DNA from: Antiquaquibacter oligotrophicus
GTDB taxonomy: Bacteria > Actinomycetota > Actinomycetes > Actinomycetales > Microbacteriaceae
Direction: 5' to 3'
Assembly: GCF_020535405.1 (NCBI RefSeq)
Contig: NZ_CP085036.1
Span: 2,728,001-2,792,000 of the forward strand
DNA: 64,000 nucleotides
Made by a program: the position numbers and the translations under genes. The notes under the pieces are model-generated. The model saw only the letters and a list, made by a program, of their open reading frames with translations. It had not been told where the DNA came from and did not search any database. Below, one piece after another: positions 55,171 through 63,543 of the stretch; position 1 is the first letter of the stretch; every line of letters starts with the position of its first letter.

Positions 55171-55176
55171 TAGAAT
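55171..55176 (+). promoter_or_regulatory. Leaderless-type -10 (TAGAAT) for dnaG
   Basis: TAGAAT lies exactly six bases before GTG 55183. Confidence 0.65.
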
Positions 55177-55182
55177 CCTTGC

Positions 55183-57051
55183 GTGGCTGGCCTGATTCGA
55201 CGAAGCGATATCGACGAGGTCCGGTCGCGCACCAACATCGCCGATATTGTCGGCGACTACGTGACCCTCAAGGGCGCCGGCGGCGGATCCATGAAGGGTT
55301 TGTGCCCGTTCCACGAGGAGCGGAGTCCGAGCTTCCATGTGCGCCCGCAGGTCGGTTTTTACCACTGCTTCGGCTGCGGTGAGGGCGGTGACGTCTTCAC
55401 CTTCCTCATGAAGATGGACCACGTGAGCTTCGCCGAAGCAGTGGAGCGTATGGCCGCGAGGATCGGTTTCGAACTCCACTACGAGGACGGCGGGGCAGCA
55501 CCCGACCACGGCAACCGCGCCCGCATCCTGTCAGCGAACAAAGCCGCCGAGGACTTCTTCATCGCCCAGCTCGGTTCACCGGAAGCGGAACCCGGCAGGC
55601 AGTTTCTCGGGCAGCGGGGGTTCGACCCCGCCGCCGCCGCCCGGTTCGGCGTCGGTTTTGCTCCCCGTGGCGGTGCACTCGGTCGCCACCTCAAAACGCT
55701 CGGGTACAGCGACGAGGAGCTCATCACCGCTGGCCTGCTCGGTAAGGGCGATCGCGGTGACGTCTACGACCGGTTCCGTGGACGCCTCATCTGGCCGATC
55801 CGGGATGTCACGGGTCAGACGGTTGGCTTCGGTGCTCGCAAGCTCCTCGACGACGATCAGGGGCCCAAGTATCTCAACACCCCGGAGACTCCCGTCTACC
55901 ACAAGAGCCAGGTGCTCTACGGGCTGGATCTCGCCAAGCGGGACATCTCGAAGGGCAAGCAGGTTGTGGTCGTCGAGGGCTACACGGATGTCATGGCGTG
56001 CCACCTCGCGGGTATCACGACCGCGGTGGCAACGTGTGGAACCGCCTTCGGTGTCGACCACATCAAGGTGGTGAGGCGTGTCATGGGCGATGTCGACAAT
56101 GCGGATGTACGCCAGACGGGTGAGGTCATCTTCACCTTCGACCCCGACGAGGCCGGCCAGAAAGCGGCAAGCCGCGCCTTCGCCGAGGAACAACGCTTCG
56201 CGGCGCAGACCTTCGTGGCGATCGCGCCCGGCGGGCTCGACCCGTGCGATCTGCGGCTCGAGCGTGGCGATGACGCAGTTCGTCACATGATCACCACACG
56301 CAAGCCCATGTTCGAGTTCATGATCCGACGGGTGCTGAGTGGCTTCGATCTGGAGACCGTCGAGGGGAGGGTCGCGGCCCTTCGTGCCGCGGCACCCGTC
56401 GTGGCGGGCATCCGCGATCGTGCTCTCGCCATCGGCTACGTGCGCAACCTCGCGGGCTGGCTCGGTATGGATCCCGACGAGGTTCAGCGAGCGGTGGCTG
56501 CGAGGTCTGGCGGCACGTCGGCGACACGCCCCAACGACCACACCGAACGCGCACCGCAGCAGGCGCCCGAACGCGAGGCCGCCCCCTCACTCACCGCCCT
56601 CCCCACCGATCCGTCGACCCGCCTTGAGCGGGACGCCCTGATGGCGATCCTGCAGTATCCCGGCGAGGTCGGGCGGGAGCTCGTGCACCGTGCCATGACC
56701 GTGCAGTTCGGGGACAGAACACTGTCCGTCGTGCGCGACGCGGTCGCGGCGACGGCGGCCGAACTCGCGGCTGGCGATTTTGTTGCTCGCGTCATTTCGA
56801 CCGTTCCGGGGCCCTACGCCACTCTCGTGACCCAACTCTCGGTCGCTCCCATCCCGGAGAGGCCAGAACTCATTGCCGGGTACTGCCGCGGTGTTGTTTC
56901 GTCGCTCATCGACCGAGATCTGCTCCGCATCACGAGGGAACTGCTCGGGAGTCTGCAGCGCATCGATTCGGCTGCCGAACCCGACCGTTTTGCCGGTGTT
57001 CAGCGTGAACTCGTTCGGGTCGAGGCGGAGCGGCGGGCGCTGCGCGGCTAG
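55183..57051 (+). CDS. dnaG: DNA primase
   Basis: Replicative primase of 622 aa. N-terminal zinc-binding domain (KGLCPFHEERSPSF ... YHCFGCGEGG, ligands C-x2-H ... C-x2-C), TOPRIM domain with VVVEGYTDVMACH (about 262-275) and FTFDPDEAGQKAA (about 321-333), and a C-terminal helicase-binding domain from about 480. GTG 55183 is fixed by the leaderless -10. Downstream gene follows after 40 bases. Confidence 0.97.
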   Translation: MAGLIRRSDIDEVRSRTNIADIVGDYVTLKGAGGGSMKGLCPFHEERSPSFHVRPQVGFYHCFGCGEGGDVFTFLMKMDHVSFAEAVERMAARIGFELHYEDGGAAPDHGNRARILSANKAAEDFFIAQLGSPEAEPGRQFLGQRGFDPAAAARFGVGFAPRGGALGRHLKTLGYSDEELITAGLLGKGDRGDVYDRFRGRLIWPIRDVTGQTVGFGARKLLDDDQGPKYLNTPETPVYHKSQVLYGLDLAKRDISKGKQVVVVEGYTDVMACHLAGITTAVATCGTAFGVDHIKVVRRVMGDVDNADVRQTGEVIFTFDPDEAGQKAASRAFAEEQRFAAQTFVAIAPGGLDPCDLRLERGDDAVRHMITTRKPMFEFMIRRVLSGFDLETVEGRVAALRAAAPVVAGIRDRALAIGYVRNLAGWLGMDPDEVQRAVAARSGGTSATRPNDHTERAPQQAPEREAAPSLTALPTDPSTRLERDALMAILQYPGEVGRELVHRAMTVQFGDRTLSVVRDAVAATAAELAAGDFVARVISTVPGPYATLVTQLSVAPIPERPELIAGYCRGVVSSLIDRDLLRITRELLGSLQRIDSAAEPDRFAGVQRELVRVEAERRALRG

Positions 57052-57079
57052 CGCGGCGACGGCTTCCGCGCTCGAACGT

Positions 57080-57085
57080 TAGTCT
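57080..57085 (+). promoter_or_regulatory. Leaderless-type -10 (TAGTCT), decides the ABC gene start
   Basis: TAGTCT lies exactly six bases before ATG 57092. The GTG at 57086 in the same frame would leave no gap after the hexamer, so ATG 57092 is preferred. Confidence 0.65.
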
Positions 57086-57091
57086 GTGTGG

Positions 57092-57928
57092 ATGACCTCG
57101 GCCGCCGCATCCACCCTGGCCGTCCGCGCACGCGATCTATCGTTGCGCTACTCGTCCGACAACCCGGACACGCGGTCCATCGCGGTCGGCGGAGTGAGCC
57201 TCGACATTGCACCGGGCGACGTGCTCGCCATCGTGGGCGAGACGGGTTCCGGTAAGTCGACACTCGCGAAGGCCGTCGCTCTCGAGGCCGATCGTGTTGC
57301 CGAAGATTCGCCTCGCATCACGGGCGGAACCCTCGATGTGCTCGGTGTACCCGTTCGTGGACTCGGCCCCCGCAAGCGCGGGCTGTTGCGGCTGGGGGTC
57401 GGCTATCTCCGACAGGAGGCGGGGGACCACCTGTCCCCACGACTGACGGTAGGCGAGAACGTCGCCGAGCCGATTTTCGCGCGCGATCGTTGGTTCGATC
57501 AGGACGAGGCGGGAGAAGCGGTCGCGACCCTCATCGACGCGGTGCGGCTGCCACTGGCGACCATGAACAAGTACCCGCACGAACTCAGTAAGGGTCAGCG
57601 TCAGCGTGTTGCGATCGCGCGCTCGCTCATTCTTGGGCCATCTCTTCTCGTGGCGGATGATCCGACCGCGGGTATCGATGTCACCGTGCGCTCCGCGATC
57701 CTCGACACGATCGTGGCTCTCCAGGAGCAGCAAGCCTTCTCGGCCCTCATCGTGACGGCTGACCTCGGCGAGGTGCGCCGCGTGAGTTCGCGCGTTGCGG
57801 TGATGCACGGCGGCATCGTGGTGGGAATCGGGGAGGTCGACGAGGTTCTCGAGACGTCGCCGCATCCGTACGTCCGCAGCCTCGGTCGAACGTTGAGTTA
57901 CCTCGAGCGCCGTCCGGTCGAGGCATGA
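57092..57928 (+). CDS. Orphan ABC ATPase with altered catalytic motifs
   Basis: Protein of 278 aa with the oligopeptide/nickel-type ABC fold. Walker A GETGSGKST (49-57) and signature LSKGQ (165-169) are present. Walker B reads LLVADDPTAGID, with Asp190 where the catalytic Glu belongs, and the H-loop reads IVTADL, with Ala223 where His is usual. No permease or binding protein gene adjoins. So it may bind ATP without efficient hydrolysis, or use a noncanonical mechanism. The C-terminal SPHPYVRSLGRTL is the OppD/DppD-like dimer region. The regulator role is open. Confidence 0.8.
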   Translation: MTSAAASTLAVRARDLSLRYSSDNPDTRSIAVGGVSLDIAPGDVLAIVGETGSGKSTLAKAVALEADRVAEDSPRITGGTLDVLGVPVRGLGPRKRGLLRLGVGYLRQEAGDHLSPRLTVGENVAEPIFARDRWFDQDEAGEAVATLIDAVRLPLATMNKYPHELSKGQRQRVAIARSLILGPSLLVADDPTAGIDVTVRSAILDTIVALQEQQAFSALIVTADLGEVRRVSSRVAVMHGGIVVGIGEVDEVLETSPHPYVRSLGRTLSYLERRPVEA

Positions 57929-57938
57929 GCGGGTCGGT

Positions 57939-57966
57939 TTGGAGCACCGCGAACCTTTGCTAAAGT
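57939..57966 (+). promoter_or_regulatory. Promoter of tRNA-Asn
   Basis: TTGGAG (57939-57944) as -35, 16-bp spacer, TAAAGT (57961-57966) as -10, about 20 bases before the tRNA gene. Confidence 0.55.
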
Positions 57967-57986
57967 AGACAAGCTGAAAAACGCAA

Positions 57987-58059
57987 TCCTCGATAGCTCA
58001 ATTGGCAGAGCAATCGGCTGTTAACCGATAGGTTGTTGGTTCGAGTCCAACTCGGGGAG
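57987..58059 (+). tRNA. tRNA-Asn (anticodon GTT)
   Basis: 73-nt cloverleaf. Acceptor TCCTCGA (57987-57993) pairs with TCGGGGA (58052-58058) with one G-U, discriminator G 58059. Anticodon stem ATCGG/CCGAT encloses loop CTGTTAA with anticodon GTT at 58020-58022. TPsiC arm contains GGTTCGAGTCC. CCA is not encoded. A promoter and a perfect-stem terminator flank it, so it is an independent unit. Confidence 0.97.
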
Positions 58060-58062
58060 CTG

Positions 58063-58100
58063 AGCCCCTGGTCCTCCACGGCCAGGGGCTTTCTGTTTTT
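58063..58100 (+). terminator. Intrinsic terminator after tRNA-Asn
   Basis: AGCCCCTGG (58063-58071) pairs perfectly with CCAGGGGCT (58082-58090), loop of ten bases, followed by a T-rich tract ending in five T. Confidence 0.9.
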
Positions 58101-58169
58101 GCGACGTGTACTCCCGGGGGAGTAGCGCGGGCACATCCGCAGGCCGACGCGCAGGGGAGCCGCGAGGAA

Positions 58170-58175
58170 TAGCAT
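58170..58175 (+). promoter_or_regulatory. Leaderless-type -10 (TAGCAT) for the second sensor kinase
   Basis: TAGCAT lies exactly six bases before ATG 58182. Confidence 0.65.
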
Positions 58176-58181
58176 CGTGGG

Positions 58182-59393
58182 ATGCACGACCCCGAACACT
58201 CGCGACAACGCGCACGTTGGGGCCGTCCCGACGCGAACTGGCCGGACGAGTGGCTACTCCACGAGCGACGCCGTGCGTCGCCACGCACGAGACTTCTCCT
58301 GCCGGTGGTGCTGTCGCTTCTCATCCAGCTTCCCGCGTCTCTCTTCTGGCTTGCCACGCAGGGGCCGACTCAGGGACGAGCGCTGACTCTGCTGCTGGCC
58401 ATCCTCGGTCCACTGGCACTTTTGGGCGCACGTCGGTACCCCGGACCCGTTGTACTTGTCGTCAGTATCCTCGGCAGCCTCGACTTTTTTGTCTCCCAGG
58501 GGTTCGGCGGACCGCCGTATGTGGCGCTCGTTTTCGCGATCATCGGGGCGCTCGTACGGGGTGCGCGGGTGTGGGCCTGGGTGAGTGTTGGTTCGGTGTG
58601 GGCGATCACCTTGGGGACCGGGATTCTTCTCGGCCGCGAGTGGCACCCCGGAGGTGTTGCGGTCACGACACTCGGGATTCTTGTTCTCTTCGGTATCGGT
58701 GAGTCGATGAGAAGTCGCCGAGAGATGCTGGCCGAGTATCGGCGCACGATCGCTCGCCGTCGTCAGAGCGAGGCCCAAGCCGAGCGCGTGCGGCTCGCGC
58801 GCGAACTGCACGACGTGCTCGCGCATTCGCTCAGCCAGATCAATGTGCAGGCCGGCGTCGGACTTCACCTCATGGAGCGTCAGCCCGAGAAGGCTGCCGA
58901 GGCACTCGCGAATATCAAAAACACCAGCAAGACCGCCCTCGACGAGGTGCGCTCCGTACTCGGCGTCCTGCGTTCGACCGATCGAGATCCGGATGCCCCA
59001 CTACTGCCAGAACCCGACCTTTCTCGTTTGCCCAGTCTCATTGCACCGCTCGCGGCACAGGGTCTCGATGTGACGCTCGAGGGGGAAATCGTTGGTGCCC
59101 CGCAATCCGTTCAGCTCGCGCTCTATCGGATCGCCCAAGAGTCGTTGACCAACGTCGTGCGGCATGCTGACGCGACCCGCGCGGTCGTGAGGCTCGCCTC
59201 CACCGAGAGCGAGTACTCGATTCGTATCGATGACGACGGCAGAGGTTTCGAGCGGGATGAGGCGTCGGAGGGTCGGGGCATCCTCGGCATGAGCGAACGG
59301 GCCGAACTCCTCGGGGGTCGACTCGAGATCGGCTCGTCGCAACTAGGCGGAAGTCGTATCACGGCGACCATTCCCGTGGAGGAGCACCCATGA
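58182..59393 (+). CDS. NarL-type two-component sensor histidine kinase (second)
   Basis: Kinase of 403 aa. Hydrophilic basic N-terminus (about 1-35), then five membrane helices (about 38-170), coiled segment and HisKA_3 motif RLARELHDVLAHSLSQI with His210, and HATPase N-box RIAQESLTNVVRHAD (Asn324) with DDDGRGFERD and GRGILGMSERAELLGG. Membrane-sensing type without a periplasmic domain. Overlaps its regulator by ATGA. Target genes are not obvious nearby. Confidence 0.92.
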   Translation: MHDPEHSRQRARWGRPDANWPDEWLLHERRRASPRTRLLLPVVLSLLIQLPASLFWLATQGPTQGRALTLLLAILGPLALLGARRYPGPVVLVVSILGSLDFFVSQGFGGPPYVALVFAIIGALVRGARVWAWVSVGSVWAITLGTGILLGREWHPGGVAVTTLGILVLFGIGESMRSRREMLAEYRRTIARRRQSEAQAERVRLARELHDVLAHSLSQINVQAGVGLHLMERQPEKAAEALANIKNTSKTALDEVRSVLGVLRSTDRDPDAPLLPEPDLSRLPSLIAPLAAQGLDVTLEGEIVGAPQSVQLALYRIAQESLTNVVRHADATRAVVRLASTESEYSIRIDDDGRGFERDEASEGRGILGMSERAELLGGRLEIGSSQLGGSRITATIPVEEHP

Positions 59394-60049
59394 TTCGTGT
59401 TGCCCTCGCCGATGATCAACACCTGATTCGCGCGGGATTTCGTAGCCTCCTGGAGGCGGAGCCCGACATCGATGTTGTGGGGGAGGCGGGCTCCGGGAGG
59501 GATGCCGTCGCCCTCGTGACGCGCACGCGCCCCGACGTTGTCCTCATGGACATCCGTATGCCCGACGGCGACGGCTTGTGGGCTACGGAACAGCTCGTGG
59601 CAGACCCCCGACTCGCGGACACCCACATCGTCATCGTGACGACCTTCGAGCTCGACGAGTACGTTGGCCGGGCGATACGTGCTGGCGCGAGCGGGTTTCT
59701 CGTGAAGGACACCGAACCGGAGGAACTCATCCGAGCGGTGCGAGTGGTGTCCGCGGGAGACGCGCTCCTGAGCCCCGGCGTCACGCGGCGGCTGCTCGAG
59801 CGTATCTCCAGCCGCCTCCACGAGGCTCCGGATGCTGCGGCCCTCGATGTCATCACGGAGCGCGAACGCGAAGTACTCGCACTCGTCGGTCGAGGGATGA
59901 CCAACGAGGAGATCGGTCGGCAACTTTTTGTGAGCCCGCTCACCGCCAAAACCCACGTGTCCCGCATCATGTCGAAACTGGATGCGCGGGACCGTGTCCA
60001 ACTCGTCGTGCTGGCGTACGAAACCGGGCTAGTACGACCGGGGGAGTAG
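59390..60049 (+). CDS. NarL/LuxR-family response regulator (second)
   Basis: Regulator of 219 aa. Receiver Asp8/Asp9 and Asp54 (VVLMDIRMPDGDG), LuxR-type helix-turn-helix at about 150-215 (ITEREREVLALVGRGMTNEE, SPLTAKTHVSRIMSKLDARD). Closely similar in form to the 30.9-kb regulator. ATG overlaps the kinase stop. The following small SHOCT protein may be a target. Confidence 0.92.
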   Translation: MIRVALADDQHLIRAGFRSLLEAEPDIDVVGEAGSGRDAVALVTRTRPDVVLMDIRMPDGDGLWATEQLVADPRLADTHIVIVTTFELDEYVGRAIRAGASGFLVKDTEPEELIRAVRVVSAGDALLSPGVTRRLLERISSRLHEAPDAAALDVITEREREVLALVGRGMTNEEIGRQLFVSPLTAKTHVSRIMSKLDARDRVQLVVLAYETGLVRPGE

Positions 60050-60147
60050 GCGCGTTGTCGCCGCGCGGCCGATGTGCCGGCGGGGCGTCTTCGCAAGGCT
60101 GATGGTGCGGCCGATCCCGGTCGCGAACTTCACACGAAGGACGTGTC

Positions 60148-60447
60148 ATGAACACCATCGCACTGACCGCCGCTGCTCTCGCATGGCACGGCCCGGGATT
60201 CGGTTTCGGCTGGATCTTCTTTGTTCTGATCCCCCTGTTCTGGATCGCCATCATCGCCCTCATCGTCGGCCTCGGTAGGCGTCGTTGGGCGCGTGCCGGA
60301 TGGGGACCGGGGCACCCGGGGCGTTGGGCCAGCCGCAGCGCCGAGGTCACCCTCGCGGAGCGTTTTGCTCAGGGCGACATCGATGAGAAGGAGTACCGGG
60401 CTCGTCTCGAGGTGCTCCGAGCGAGCGCGCAGCACCCCACCGTCTAG
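60148..60447 (+). CDS. SHOCT-domain small membrane protein
   Basis: Protein of 99 aa. A Trp/Gly/Phe-rich N-terminal membrane segment (about residues 16-42) is followed by a basic loop and a C-terminal SHOCT helix pair (VTLAERFAQGDIDEKEYRARL). The SHOCT motif is widespread and thought to mediate oligomerisation. ATG 60148 follows a GAAGGA Shine-Dalgarno sequence. Convergent with def. Confidence 0.85.
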   Translation: MNTIALTAAALAWHGPGFGFGWIFFVLIPLFWIAIIALIVGLGRRRWARAGWGPGHPGRWASRSAEVTLAERFAQGDIDEKEYRARLEVLRASAQHPTV

Positions 60448-60457
60448 CGCAGCGGCG

Positions 60458-61018
60458 TCAACCCTCGAGGTGGTCGCGCCCGGGCATCCATTCGTGTCCG
60501 GGCGTGCCCCAGCCCTTCTTGCGAACCGCCTTCGCGGCGGCTTTGGCCTCTGGGTACTCGAGGCGATCGGCGTAGAGCACACCGTCGAGGTGGTCGTACT
60601 CGTGCTGGAAGATTCGGGCCAACCAGCCATCGGCCAGCACCTCGTAGCGCTCACCGTCGAGATCGGTGGCTCTGAGGATTGCGGCGGGGGAGCGCAGCAG
60701 GGGGAAACGCTCACCCGGGATCGACAGGCAGCCTTCCTCGTCGTCCTCCGTGGTTTCGGCGGGTGGTGTCGGCGCAAGCCACAGTTCTGGGTTGATCGCG
60801 ACCCCCTCGTGAATGGCAGAGCCGTCGTCCCATCGGTAGACGAACACCCGGAGTGGCACCCCGACCTGCGGCGCCGCGAGTCCGACACCGGGGGCTGCGA
60901 TCATCGTCTCCACCATGTCGGCCACCAGAGTGCGGACCTCATCGTCGATCTGGGTCACCTCGGATGCTGTGGTGTGGAGAACGGGATCACCGGTGATTCG
61001 GATCGGGAGTACGGCCAT
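60458..61018 (-). CDS. def: Peptide deformylase
   Basis: Fe/Zn metallopeptidase of 186 aa removing formyl groups from nascent proteins. Motif 1 GVGLAAPQVG (about 44-53), motif 2 EEGCLSIPG, motif 3 FQHEYDHLDG. The tail KAVRKKGWGTPGHEWMPGRDHLEG is Arg/Lys-rich. The open frame extends upstream; ATG 61018 is fixed by TATTCT six bases before it. Divergent with the NIPA-like gene in a 40-bp gap. Confidence 0.95.
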   Translation of the reverse strand: MAVLPIRITGDPVLHTTASEVTQIDDEVRTLVADMVETMIAAPGVGLAAPQVGVPLRVFVYRWDDGSAIHEGVAINPELWLAPTPPAETTEDDEEGCLSIPGERFPLLRSPAAILRATDLDGERYEVLADGWLARIFQHEYDHLDGVLYADRLEYPEAKAAAKAVRKKGWGTPGHEWMPGRDHLEG

Positions 61019-61024
61019 TCGCCC

Positions 61025-61030
61025 AGAATA
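61025..61030 (-). promoter_or_regulatory. Leaderless-type -10 (TATTCT) for def
   Basis: Minus-strand TATTCT, six bases, ATG 61018. Confidence 0.65.
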
Positions 61031-61046
61031 TCCGGCAACGAGAAGG

Positions 61047-61052
61047 TAGATT
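61047..61052 (+). promoter_or_regulatory. Leaderless-type -10 (TAGATT) for the NIPA-like gene
   Basis: TAGATT lies exactly six bases before GTG 61059. Confidence 0.65.
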
Positions 61053-61058
61053 CGTCGG

Positions 61059-62048
61059 GTGCCTCCTGAGCTCGAAGATATCGCAGAACAGCTGACACTC
61101 GACTCGTCGGCAGCCATCGGCATCCCGCTCGCGCTTGTCGCAGCGGTACTGCTCGCGATCGGAACGCAGTTCCAACACCGGGGTGTGAGCCTCGTGAACG
61201 CCGCATCAACGACGGATGGCACGACCGGTCTGAGTTTCGGACAGCTCCGCTCGCTCCTGGCTCGCCCCTCATGGGTGATCGGAACGCTCCTGCTCGGAGT
61301 GGCGATCGTCATGCAACTCACGAGCCTTGCGTTCGCCCCCCTCATCGTTGTTCAGCCCCTCGGTGCGGTAGCCCTCGTTGTGACGGCGATCGTTAATGCG
61401 CGGATCACGAAGACACCGCTCGACGCCATCTCCATTCGCGCGATTGTGATCTGTGTCGTGGGTATTGGCGCGTTCGTCACCATTGCGGCGTTCGTGGCGC
61501 AGACGCATCCGATCACCTCGACTCAACTCGTCACCGTGCTCGTGACCCTCGCCGTGGTTCTCGCTGGGTTGCTCACGACCTTCCTTATTCTCCGAGGGCG
61601 CAAGCCGAGGCCGATCTTTTACGTGATCGCGGGCGGCGTGCTGTTCGGGTTCGTCGTGACGCTCGCCAAGGTTGTTATCGATCGCGTGCGCACGATCATC
61701 TCGATTCCGAACTACCCGATCGGGCCGGCCGACCTTCTCACTCTCCTGTGCATCGTGGGTCTCATTGCCGCGGCGCTCCTCGGCACCTATTTTGTGCAAA
61801 CGGCGCACTCGTCGAACCCGCCGGATCTGGTTGTGGCAGGCCTCACCGTTATCGACCCCCTCGTCGCTGTTTCTATCGGCATCATCGTGCTGGGTGAGGC
61901 GGCCGGCGCGCCGTTCTGGGCGATCATCGCCTTTGTTGTGGCCGCCGGTGTCGCCATTTACGGTGTTCTCTCGCTCGCGCGCCACCACCCGCAGGCGCTT
62001 GCCAATACGGCGATCGCCGACGCGGCGGACGGCTCTTCCCCGAAGTAG
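61059..62048 (+). CDS. DMT-superfamily/NIPA-like membrane transporter
   Basis: Protein of 329 aa with about nine membrane helices and the EamA/NIPA-like repeat arrangement, including IGTQFQHRGVSLV, SLAFAPLIVVQPLGAVALVVTAIVNA and VAGLTVIDPLVAVSIGIIVLGEAAGA. NIPA relatives move Mg2+; other DMT proteins export small metabolites, so transport specificity is open. GTG 61059 from the leaderless box. Confidence 0.85.
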   Translation: MPPELEDIAEQLTLDSSAAIGIPLALVAAVLLAIGTQFQHRGVSLVNAASTTDGTTGLSFGQLRSLLARPSWVIGTLLLGVAIVMQLTSLAFAPLIVVQPLGAVALVVTAIVNARITKTPLDAISIRAIVICVVGIGAFVTIAAFVAQTHPITSTQLVTVLVTLAVVLAGLLTTFLILRGRKPRPIFYVIAGGVLFGFVVTLAKVVIDRVRTIISIPNYPIGPADLLTLLCIVGLIAAALLGTYFVQTAHSSNPPDLVVAGLTVIDPLVAVSIGIIVLGEAAGAPFWAIIAFVVAAGVAIYGVLSLARHHPQALANTAIADAADGSSPK

Positions 62049-62053
62049 TGGGG

Positions 62054-62059
62054 TAGGTT
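62054..62059 (+). promoter_or_regulatory. Candidate -10 (TAGGTT) for the GT4 gene
   Basis: TAGGTT lies 91 bases before GTG 62151. The leader includes an inverted repeat CGAGCG-ATC-CGCTCG (about 62091-62105) and AAAGGA at 62134-62139. Confidence 0.4.
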
Positions 62060-62150
62060 AGGGCGGCGCCCAGCGCACCGCTGATGTGCTCGAGCGATCC
62101 GCTCGCTTCCCAGATGACTCTTGCACCCCAGACAAAGGAATTCTTCGCCC

Positions 62151-63350
62151 GTGGCTGACATTTCGCGACGTACGTTCGATGAGAACTCGCCGCGACTTCG
62201 AGTTCTTATCGGCGCCGATACCTTCGCACCGGAGATCAATGGCGCCGCGAGCTTCATTGCGCGTCTCGCCGCAGGCCTCGTGATTCGCGGTCACGATGTC
62301 CACATCATGGCCCCCTCCTACGACGGTCGTCTCGGTGCGATCGAGGAGGTACACGAAGGCCAACGGATGACCGTGCATCGTGTCCGGTCCTGGCGCTGGT
62401 ACCCGCACCCCACCTTCCGTTTCCTGCTCCCCTGGCGGGTGAAGGCTGAGTCCGCTCGGATCCTCGACCTGGTCAAGCCCGACGTCATCCACTTCCAGTC
62501 GCACATCGTGGTGGGGCGCGGCCTCACCATCGAGGGCGCCAAGCGGGGCATCCGTCTCATCGGCACTAACCACTTCATGCCCGAGAACCTTCTCGACCAC
62601 GCGATCATCATCCCGCCGTTCCTGCGCCGGTGGGCCATCCGCCGGGCATGGGCCGCCGCCGATCGTTCCTTCAGCCGTGCCGAGCGCGTGAGCACACCGA
62701 CACAGAAGGCTGCGGAGTACCTCGAGAAGAACACCTCAATTCGAGGTGTGCTTGCGATTTCGTGCGGAATCGACGCGCACAACTACGTGCCGAGTTTCGA
62801 CCCGGCCGACGAAAATCTCATCGTTTTTCTCGGGCGCATTGTCGACGAAAAGCAGATCGACAAGCTCATCCGCGCTTTCGCGAAACTTTCACCCGAGCTG
62901 AACGCGAAGCTGCAGATTATGGGCACGGGGGACCAGGAGCATCGCCTCAAGACGCTCGCCTCGCAGCTTCGAGTTGCCGATCGCGTCCGCTTCGAGGGTC
63001 GTGTGACAGACGAATTCATCCGGGACAGCCTCACCAAAGCGAAGGTATTCGCAATGCCCTCCATCGCCGAACTCCAGAGCATTTCCACGATGGAGGCGAT
63101 GGCGTCGGGTCTGCCCATCGTGGCGGCGGATGCGATGGCGCTCCCGCACCTCGTGCACGACGGCGAGAATGGCTTCCTCTTCACTCCCGGCAACGTCGAT
63201 GAACTCGCCGAAAAGCTCACGCGAGTCCTCACCATGCCGCAGGACGAGTTGGAACGCTTCAAGCGCGAGAGCCTGTCGATCGTCGAGGCCCACGACATCC
63301 AGCGCACGCTCAACACCTTCGAGGCGCTCTACCGGGGTGAGCCGGTCTAA
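62151..63350 (+). CDS. Glycosyltransferase family 4 (GT4)
   Basis: GT-B-fold glycosyltransferase of 399 aa. N-terminal half LIGADTFAPEINGAASFIARLA and GTNHFMPENLL; C-terminal donor half LIVFLGRIVDEKQIDKLIRAFA, ELQSISTMEAMASGLPIV, which holds the donor-nucleotide region. Relatives make glycolipids (glucosyl- or mannosyl-diacylglycerol) or cell-wall sugars; the acceptor here is unknown. GTG 62151 is chosen because AAAGGA lies 11 bases upstream; TTG 62121 is a possible earlier start. Confidence 0.88.
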   Translation: MADISRRTFDENSPRLRVLIGADTFAPEINGAASFIARLAAGLVIRGHDVHIMAPSYDGRLGAIEEVHEGQRMTVHRVRSWRWYPHPTFRFLLPWRVKAESARILDLVKPDVIHFQSHIVVGRGLTIEGAKRGIRLIGTNHFMPENLLDHAIIIPPFLRRWAIRRAWAAADRSFSRAERVSTPTQKAAEYLEKNTSIRGVLAISCGIDAHNYVPSFDPADENLIVFLGRIVDEKQIDKLIRAFAKLSPELNAKLQIMGTGDQEHRLKTLASQLRVADRVRFEGRVTDEFIRDSLTKAKVFAMPSIAELQSISTMEAMASGLPIVAADAMALPHLVHDGENGFLFTPGNVDELAEKLTRVLTMPQDELERFKRESLSIVEAHDIQRTLNTFEALYRGEPV

Positions 63351-63364
63351 GCCCCGGCGTCCCC

Positions 63365-63471
63365 TGTGGGTTGAGGAGCCGCCGAAGGCGGCGTCCTTGT
63401 GGGTTGAGGAGCCGCCGAAGGCGGCGTCCTTGTGGGTTGAGGAGCCGCCGAAGGCGGCGTCTCGAAACCCC
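63365..63471. repeat. Three tandem 33-bp hairpin repeats (REP-like)
   Basis: Three copies start at 63365, 63398 and 63431, period 33 bp, each beginning TGTGGGTTGAGGAGCC and containing GCCGCC-GAA-GGCGGC, a 6-bp stem with a three-base loop flanked by GGA/TCC pairing. The third copy ends with TCTCGAAACCC, which pairs in part with the GGGTT at its start to give a longer palindrome. It lies between the GT4 gene and a DUF222 gene. Spacer-free tandem repetition rules out CRISPR. Confidence 0.8.
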
Positions 63472-63543
63472 CAACCCCCGACTTATCCACACCCCTCTAC
63501 TCACGGTGCTTCGTTTGTCGGTGCCCCCTGATGCACTGTTTCT

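Noticed and set aside
57086..57088. GTG 57086 as start of the orphan ABC ATPase
   Set aside because: It abuts the TAGTCT box, whereas ATG 57092 has the six-base distance seen in the other leaderless genes.
63365..63471. CRISPR array
   Set aside because: The repeats are directly tandem with no unique spacers and there are no cas genes in the window.
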